Origin: Oscillospiraceae bacterium
GTDB lineage: Bacteria > Bacillota_A > Clostridia > Oscillospirales > Oscillospiraceae
DNA: 16,563 nucleotides
Direction: 5' to 3'
Assembly: GCA_017408725.1 (NCBI GenBank)
Contig: JAFQUA010000066.1
Location: forward strand, 1 to 16,563
Position numbers and translations under genes: made by a program
The notes under the pieces: model-generated
Seen by the model: the letters and a program-made list of their open reading frames with translations, nothing else
Databases searched by the model: none
What the model was told of the DNA's origin: nothing
In this document: piece by piece, positions 12,603 through 16,563 of the stretch
How positions within the stretch are numbered: position 1 is the stretch's first letter
Layout of the letters: each line of letters opens with the position of its first letter

Positions 12603-14507
12603 TTGAAGGATTGGGCATTCACAACGACTGTCGAAGAGATGGAAGCTGCCACCAATGCGTTGTTGGAAACCGCAAACAAGGTCGGCGCTGACACCTGGCA
12701 GAAGAGAGTCAAGGATCAGACTCCCCATTGTGGATTCGGCGAGGCCGGTACCTGCTGCCGTATCTGCTCCATGGGCCCCTGCCGTATCACTCCCAAGAGC
12801 CCCAGAGGTATCTGCGGCTGCGACGTGCACGGTATCGTTGCACGTAACTATCTGATCTTCACCGCCGGCGGTGCTGCAACGCACTCCGACCATGGCCGTG
12901 AGATCATGCACACCCTGCACCAGACCCGCGAAGGCGGCAACTATCAGGTCAAGGATCCTGAAAAGCTGATCCGCATCGCCAAGGAATGGGGCGTTGAGAC
13001 CGAGGGTAAGGACATTTACGATCTGGCTCACGAGATGGCTGAGGTCGGTCTGCTGGAGTACGGCAAGCCCTTCGGCACCCAGAAGTTTATCAAGCGCGCT
13101 CCCGAGCACACTCAGGAGCTGTGGGCCAAGGCTGATATTGAGCCCCGGGCAATCGACCGGGAAGTTTCCCAGTCCATGCACATGACCCATATGGGTTGCT
13201 CCTCTCTGGCAGAGGCTCTGATCCGTCAGGCTCTGCGCGCCGGTCTTTCCGACGGTTGGGGCGGCTCCATGATGGGCACCGAGTTCTCCGACGTTATGTT
13301 CGGCACTCCCCGTCCCATCGACACTGAGGCTAACATCGGCGTTATGGAGAAAGACAATGTCAACATCGTTGTCCACGGTCACGATCCTTCCCTTTCTGAA
13401 ATGGTCGTGTACTTCGCAAACGATCCGGAGATGATTGCTTACGCCAAGAGCGTTGGCGCTAAGGGCATCACCGTTTCCGGTGTCTGCTGCACTTCCAACG
13501 AAGTCACCATGCGTCACGGTATCCCCATGGCCGGCAACTACCTGAACCAGGAAAACGTGGTTCTGACCGGCGCCTGTGAAGCCATTGTTGTTGACGTTCA
13601 GTGTATCTTCCCCGCTCTGGGCCCCCTGAGCAAGTGCTTCCACACCAAGTTTATCACCACTTCTCCCATTGCCCGGATTCCCGATTCTGAGTTCATTCAG
13701 TTCTCCGCTGAGACCGCTGATGTCAGCGCCAAGAAGATCGTGAAGATGGCCATCGAGAACTTCAAGAACCGTAAGCCCGAGCTGGTACATATCCCCAACC
13801 AGAAGCAGAAGGCAAGAGTCGGCTACTCCGTCGAAGCCATCAAGAAGGTTCTGGATACCGTTGCCAACTCCCAGCTGGACGAGTTCGGCACCACCAAGCC
13901 TCTGATCGAGTGTGTCCACTCCGGTGTTATCCGCGGCGCTGTGGCTATGGTTGGCTGTAACAACCCCAAGATCCGTCCCGACACTGCCCATATCAACCTG
14001 ATGAAGAAGATGCTGGAGAACGATATCATCGTTATCACCACCGGCTGCTCCGCTCAGGCTGCTGCCAAGGCCGGTCTGATGGATCCCGTACAGGCTAAGG
14101 AATACTGCGGCGCAGGTCTGAAGAGAGTTTGCGAGCTGGCGAACATTCCTCCCGTACTGCACATGGGCTCCTGCGTGGATATTTCCCGTATGATGATCCT
14201 GGCTTCCGACATTGCCAAGGACTGGGGCATCAACATTTCTCAGGTTCCCGTCGTGGGCTGCGCTCCCGAATGGATGTCCGAGAAGGCTGTTTCCATCGGT
14301 AACTACGTTGTTGCTACCGGTATCGAGACCTTCCTGGGCGTTGATCCTTACTCCAAGGGTTCCGACGAAGTCACCAGATTGCTGCAGGGTGAGGACGGCA
14401 TCAAGGAGTGGGTCGAGGCTAAGTTCGTTGTGGATACCGACATCGAGTCCCTGGGTGACAAGATGATCGCCTGCATCGAAGCCAAGCGCGACGCCCTCGG
14501 AATCTGA
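12603..14507 (+). CDS. cooS: Anaerobic Ni-Fe carbon monoxide dehydrogenase catalytic subunit
   Basis: This 634-residue protein interconverts CO and CO2. In this operon it should supply CO to acetyl-CoA synthase (the acsA role). D- and B-cluster cysteines are C43, C51, C52, C55, C60 and C71 (PHCGFG, TCCRIC, MGPC, GICGC). C-cluster ligands are present: H260 in VHGHDP, the CC pair at 295-296, C334 in DVQC, C452 in VGCNNP, C482 in TTGCSA and C524 in MGSC. K561 and histidines of the ATHSDH region complete the active site. The start is TTG at 12603: AGGAGG (12588-12593) is 9 nt upstream and the protein then has the normal N-terminus. An ATG at 12546 in the same frame would put the ribosome binding site inside the gene. 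The strongly biased codons suggest high expression. Confidence 0.96.
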   Translation: MKDWAFTTTVEEMEAATNALLETANKVGADTWQKRVKDQTPHCGFGEAGTCCRICSMGPCRITPKSPRGICGCDVHGIVARNYLIFTAGGAATHSDHGREIMHTLHQTREGGNYQVKDPEKLIRIAKEWGVETEGKDIYDLAHEMAEVGLLEYGKPFGTQKFIKRAPEHTQELWAKADIEPRAIDREVSQSMHMTHMGCSSLAEALIRQALRAGLSDGWGGSMMGTEFSDVMFGTPRPIDTEANIGVMEKDNVNIVVHGHDPSLSEMVVYFANDPEMIAYAKSVGAKGITVSGVCCTSNEVTMRHGIPMAGNYLNQENVVLTGACEAIVVDVQCIFPALGPLSKCFHTKFITTSPIARIPDSEFIQFSAETADVSAKKIVKMAIENFKNRKPELVHIPNQKQKARVGYSVEAIKKVLDTVANSQLDEFGTTKPLIECVHSGVIRGAVAMVGCNNPKIRPDTAHINLMKKMLENDIIVITTGCSAQAAAKAGLMDPVQAKEYCGAGLKRVCELANIPPVLHMGSCVDISRMMILASDIAKDWGINISQVPVVGCAPEWMSEKAVSIGNYVVATGIETFLGVDPYSKGSDEVTRLLQGEDGIKEWVEAKFVVDTDIESLGDKMIACIEAKRDALGI

Positions 14508-14634
14508 TCAGCGGATCTTTTTCCGCAGCTCGGCACAATCCAAGCCTTGGAATACCTTAGTATGCCGGCGGCTTTGATTGCTTGATCTGCGAAAAAATCT
14601 CTCGCTGTCAGCGTCAGAGGATGTGGATACAAGA

Positions 14635-14669
14635 TATCTCGTATCTCGTATCTTATATCTCGTATCTTA
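14635..14669 (+). repeat. Five-unit heptamer tandem repeat before cooC
   Basis: Five contiguous 7-bp units read TATCTCG, TATCTCG, TATCTTA, TATCTCG, TATCTTA. The first overlaps a near-palindrome running from GATAC (14626) to GTATC (14645). The array ends 21 bp before the cooC start, just upstream of its GAGG ribosome binding site. The rest of the 183-bp gap has only short hairpins (for example GCGGA/TCCGC near 14512-14528) and no clear terminator or promoter. Confidence 0.85.
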
Positions 14670-14690
14670 GTTTATTGAGGTTGTTTTCCA

Positions 14691-15455
14691 ATGAAAGTTG
14701 CAATTACCGGCAAGGGCGGTGTGGGTAAGACCACATTGTCCTCCACTCTGGCAAGACTCTACGCCGACGAAGGACGCTGCGTCCTGGCCGCCGATGTAGA
14801 TCCCGATGCCAATCTGGGTCTGGCCCTTGGCCTTTCTCAGGAGGAAGTGGACAAGATCGTTCCCATTTCCAAAATGCGTACTCTGGTGGAAGAGCGCACC
14901 GGCGCTACCGCCGCCAACAAGTTTTTTAAGCTGAATCCTTACGTGGCGGATATTCCCGACACCTTCAGTAAGGACATCAACGGCGTAAAGCTCTTGGTCA
15001 TGGGTACTGTGGATGTGGGCGGCAGCGGCTGTGTCTGTCCCGAGCATGTGATGCTGAAATCTGTTCTTTCCAGCCTGACTTATCGCAAAGACGATGTGGT
15101 CATCATGGATATGGAAGCAGGTCTTGAGCATCTGGGCAGAGGCACTGCCATGAATATGGACCAGTTCATCGTGGTTATCGAACCGGGCGCAAGAAGCGTC
15201 CAGACCTACCACAATGTCAAGCGGCTGGCATCGGATTTGGGTGTCAAGCGGGTCAGAGTGGTGGCCAACAAGGTTCGCGATGCGCGGGATGAGGAGTTCG
15301 TAAGAAATGCCATCCCTGCCGAAGACCTGCTGGGCATGATCCATTACAACACCGAGATCATGGATGCCGACCGCAACGGAAAATCACCTTACGACTTCAG
15401 CCCCACGGCAATTGAAGAAATCCGTAAGATCAAATCGATCTTAGACCAAGATTAA
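14691..15455 (+). CDS. cooC: CO dehydrogenase nickel-insertion ATPase (CooC/AcsF)
   Basis: A 254-residue MinD/ParA-type P-loop ATPase. The deviant Walker A motif is GKGGVGKTT (7-15) with the signature lysine, the next acidic motif is DVDPDAN, and the later VIMDMEAGLEHLGRG matches the switch region of CooC proteins. The CVC pair (C114, C116) is the conserved metal-binding site at the dimer interface. CooC and AcsF use ATP to help nickel into the CODH C-cluster or the ACS A-cluster; sequence alone does not say which. Its place between cooS and acsB fits either or both. The ATG has GAGGTTG about 10 nt upstream, a moderate ribosome binding site. The gene follows cooS by 183 bp and precedes acsB by 16 bp. 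Confidence 0.94.
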   Translation: MKVAITGKGGVGKTTLSSTLARLYADEGRCVLAADVDPDANLGLALGLSQEEVDKIVPISKMRTLVEERTGATAANKFFKLNPYVADIPDTFSKDINGVKLLVMGTVDVGGSGCVCPEHVMLKSVLSSLTYRKDDVVIMDMEAGLEHLGRGTAMNMDQFIVVIEPGARSVQTYHNVKRLASDLGVKRVRVVANKVRDARDEEFVRNAIPAEDLLGMIHYNTEIMDADRNGKSPYDFSPTAIEEIRKIKSILDQD

Positions 15456-15471
15456 AATAGGAGGAAATACC

Positions 15472-16563
15472 GTGACACTTTTTGATAGAGTTTTCGGCGG
15501 TAACGACTATAACTACGAGCGTACCGTAGCTGCCATCGACGCAGCCATTGCACAGTACGGCGAAGCCGAGCCCGTAGCTTTCCCCAATACCGCCTATAAT
15601 CTGCCCTGCTACTACAGCATTACCGGCAAGAAGATCAATAACCTGGGCGAGCTGAAGGCAGCTCTGCTGAATGACATTAAGCCCATGATGACCCGCAACA
15701 AGCGTCTGCAGGACGTTTTCGACAGCGGTGTCGCTTCCGCTCTGTGTGCAGAGTTCCTGGAAGTTCTGAAGTACCTCCACGGTGCTGAGCCTTACGCTGA
15801 GCCCGAGATGGGCTTCCTGACCGACGCATTCGTCCGTAACCTGGGTCTGCCTCTGGTTACCGGCGATATCCCCGGTGTTGCTGTTATCATCGGCGGCGCT
15901 GAGAATCCCGCTGAGACCGTGGAGCTGGCCAAGTCCTATCAGGCACTGGGCCTGCTGGTCACCCTGACCGGCGCTTCCGTCAAGCACTGCGCCGATTCCG
16001 GCATGAACCTGGGCGAGGGCGTCCGCGTTGTGCCTCTGGGCTACGAGGATCAGTCTGTTATCCATATCGTTTCCGTCGCTCTGCGTGCTGCTCTGATCTT
16101 CGGTGCTATTCAGCCCGGCGATACCAAGGCTCTGTACAAGTACACCATGGACCGTATCCGCGCATTCGTCAATGCCTACAAGTCCCTGACCGATGAGATC
16201 GTTTCTTACGGCGCAGGCGCAATCCAGCTGGGCTTCCCCGTTATCTCCAACGAGACCGAGAACATGTTCCGTGTTCCCAAGTCCCTGATCCAGCAGCTGG
16301 ATACTTCCAAGTGGAATGCTACCTCTCTGGAAGCCCGCGACATCAAGCTGAAGATCACCAAGATCGACATTCCCGTTTCCTACGCTACCGCTTTCGAAGG
16401 CGAGATCATCCGTAAGGGTGACATGCAGGTGGAAGTGGACGGCTCCCGTGTGGACTGCTTCGAGCTGGTTCAGACCAAGGAACTGCAGGAAGTCGAAGAT
16501 CACAAGATCACCGTTATCGGACCCGAGATCGACGAGATCCCCGTGGGCTCCAAGATCTCCCTG
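15472..16563 (+). CDS. acsB: Acetyl-CoA synthase, CODH/ACS complex beta subunit, N-terminal part
   Basis: The first 364 codons of AcsB; the gene runs off the right edge. AcsB joins CO from CooS, a methyl group from the corrinoid iron-sulfur protein, and CoA into acetyl-CoA. The GTG start has AGGAGG (15459-15464) 7 nt upstream. The N-terminal CODH-contacting domain is recognisable by TAYNLPCYYSITGKKINNLG, IRAFVNAYKSL and GAGAIQLGFPVIS. The next part shows AFEGEIIRKGDMQVEV and ITVIGPEIDEIPVGSK, closely like the clostridial and Moorella enzyme. The A-cluster cysteines lie beyond the window, so the catalytic centre cannot be checked. Compared with my memory of the Moorella protein the N-terminus is some 15 residues shorter. 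Codon bias is as strong as in cooS. Confidence 0.95.
   Translation, partial: MTLFDRVFGGNDYNYERTVAAIDAAIAQYGEAEPVAFPNTAYNLPCYYSITGKKINNLGELKAALLNDIKPMMTRNKRLQDVFDSGVASALCAEFLEVLKYLHGAEPYAEPEMGFLTDAFVRNLGLPLVTGDIPGVAVIIGGAENPAETVELAKSYQALGLLVTLTGASVKHCADSGMNLGEGVRVVPLGYEDQSVIHIVSVALRAALIFGAIQPGDTKALYKYTMDRIRAFVNAYKSLTDEIVSYGAGAIQLGFPVISNETENMFRVPKSLIQQLDTSKWNATSLEARDIKLKITKIDIPVSYATAFEGEIIRKGDMQVEVDGSRVDCFELVQTKELQEVEDHKITVIGPEIDEIPVGSKISL

Noticed and set aside
12561..14162. 533-codon open frame on the minus strand opposite cooS
   Set aside because: Strong codon bias in cooS avoids the triplets that would give stops on the other strand. The product is Gly/Asp/Leu/Val-rich without motifs.
14508..14634. 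Terminator or second promoter between cooS and cooC
   Set aside because: The hairpins are only 5 bp, there is no T-run after a stem, and no pair of hexamers at 16 to 18 bp could be found, so cooC is most simply read from the cooS promoter.
15430..16503. 357-codon open frame on the minus strand opposite acsB
   Set aside because: Same codon-bias artefact as opposite cooS; acsB on the plus strand is unmistakable.

Overview
The window looks like chromosome from a strictly anaerobic, moderately GC-rich member of the Clostridia (Oscillospiraceae-like). The reasons are the start of a Wood-Ljungdahl carbon monoxide dehydrogenase/acetyl-CoA synthase locus, strong AGGAGG-type ribosome binding sites, DegV and MarR proteins of Firmicutes type, an RlmD/RlmCD-type methyltransferase, and a small hairpin-rich intergenic repeat of a kind I recall from gut Firmicutes. 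The genus cannot be fixed from the sequence. I saw no rRNA, tRNA or CRISPR array.

Left end (1-2060): an AT-rich accessory segment. A 58-bp direct repeat (206-263 and 1965-2022, one mismatch) brackets about 1.7 kb with three overlapping small genes (a four-helix membrane protein, a one-helix protein and a 229-residue soluble protein), a terminator, and a fourth small membrane protein gene. The repeat is the last 19 codons plus stop of a reading frame whose remnant lies at the far left. This is the layout expected of a cassette inserted in, or swapped at, the 3' end of a gene. No integrase is present. None of the cassette proteins is recognised.

Decaying region (2081-5390): a structured spacer, then a HAD phosphatase gene with a nonsense codon and an internal deletion, a MarR regulator behind two operator-like repeats, and three degV genes in tandem. 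The first degV has lost its N-terminal part and is joined to the marR tail out of frame. The second has ATA in place of its start codon and lacks the middle of the protein. Only the third (4474-5310) is complete.

Housekeeping middle (5431-12320): a tandem-ACT/metallo-beta-lactamase protein and an AEC-family transporter form one minus-strand unit. A GNAT acetyltransferase and an RlmD-type rRNA methyltransferase form another, with overlapping ends. A hairpin-rich repeat, flanked by mirror-image 14-bp boxes, separates the latter from a PflX-like radical SAM gene on the plus strand. That gene converges on a 454-residue membrane protein gene of unknown function.

Right end (12361-16563): the membrane protein gene and cooS diverge from two promoters with identical -35 and -10 hexamers. 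The cooS promoter carries a CRP/FNR-like inverted repeat against its -35 box and a hairpin at the predicted mRNA 5' end. cooS (TTG start), the nickel-insertion ATPase gene cooC and the first 364 codons of acsB follow in order. Together they encode the CO dehydrogenase subunit, its maturation factor and the acetyl-CoA synthase subunit of the bifunctional complex that makes acetyl-CoA from CO2, a methyl group and CoA. A five-unit heptamer repeat sits in the cooS-cooC gap.
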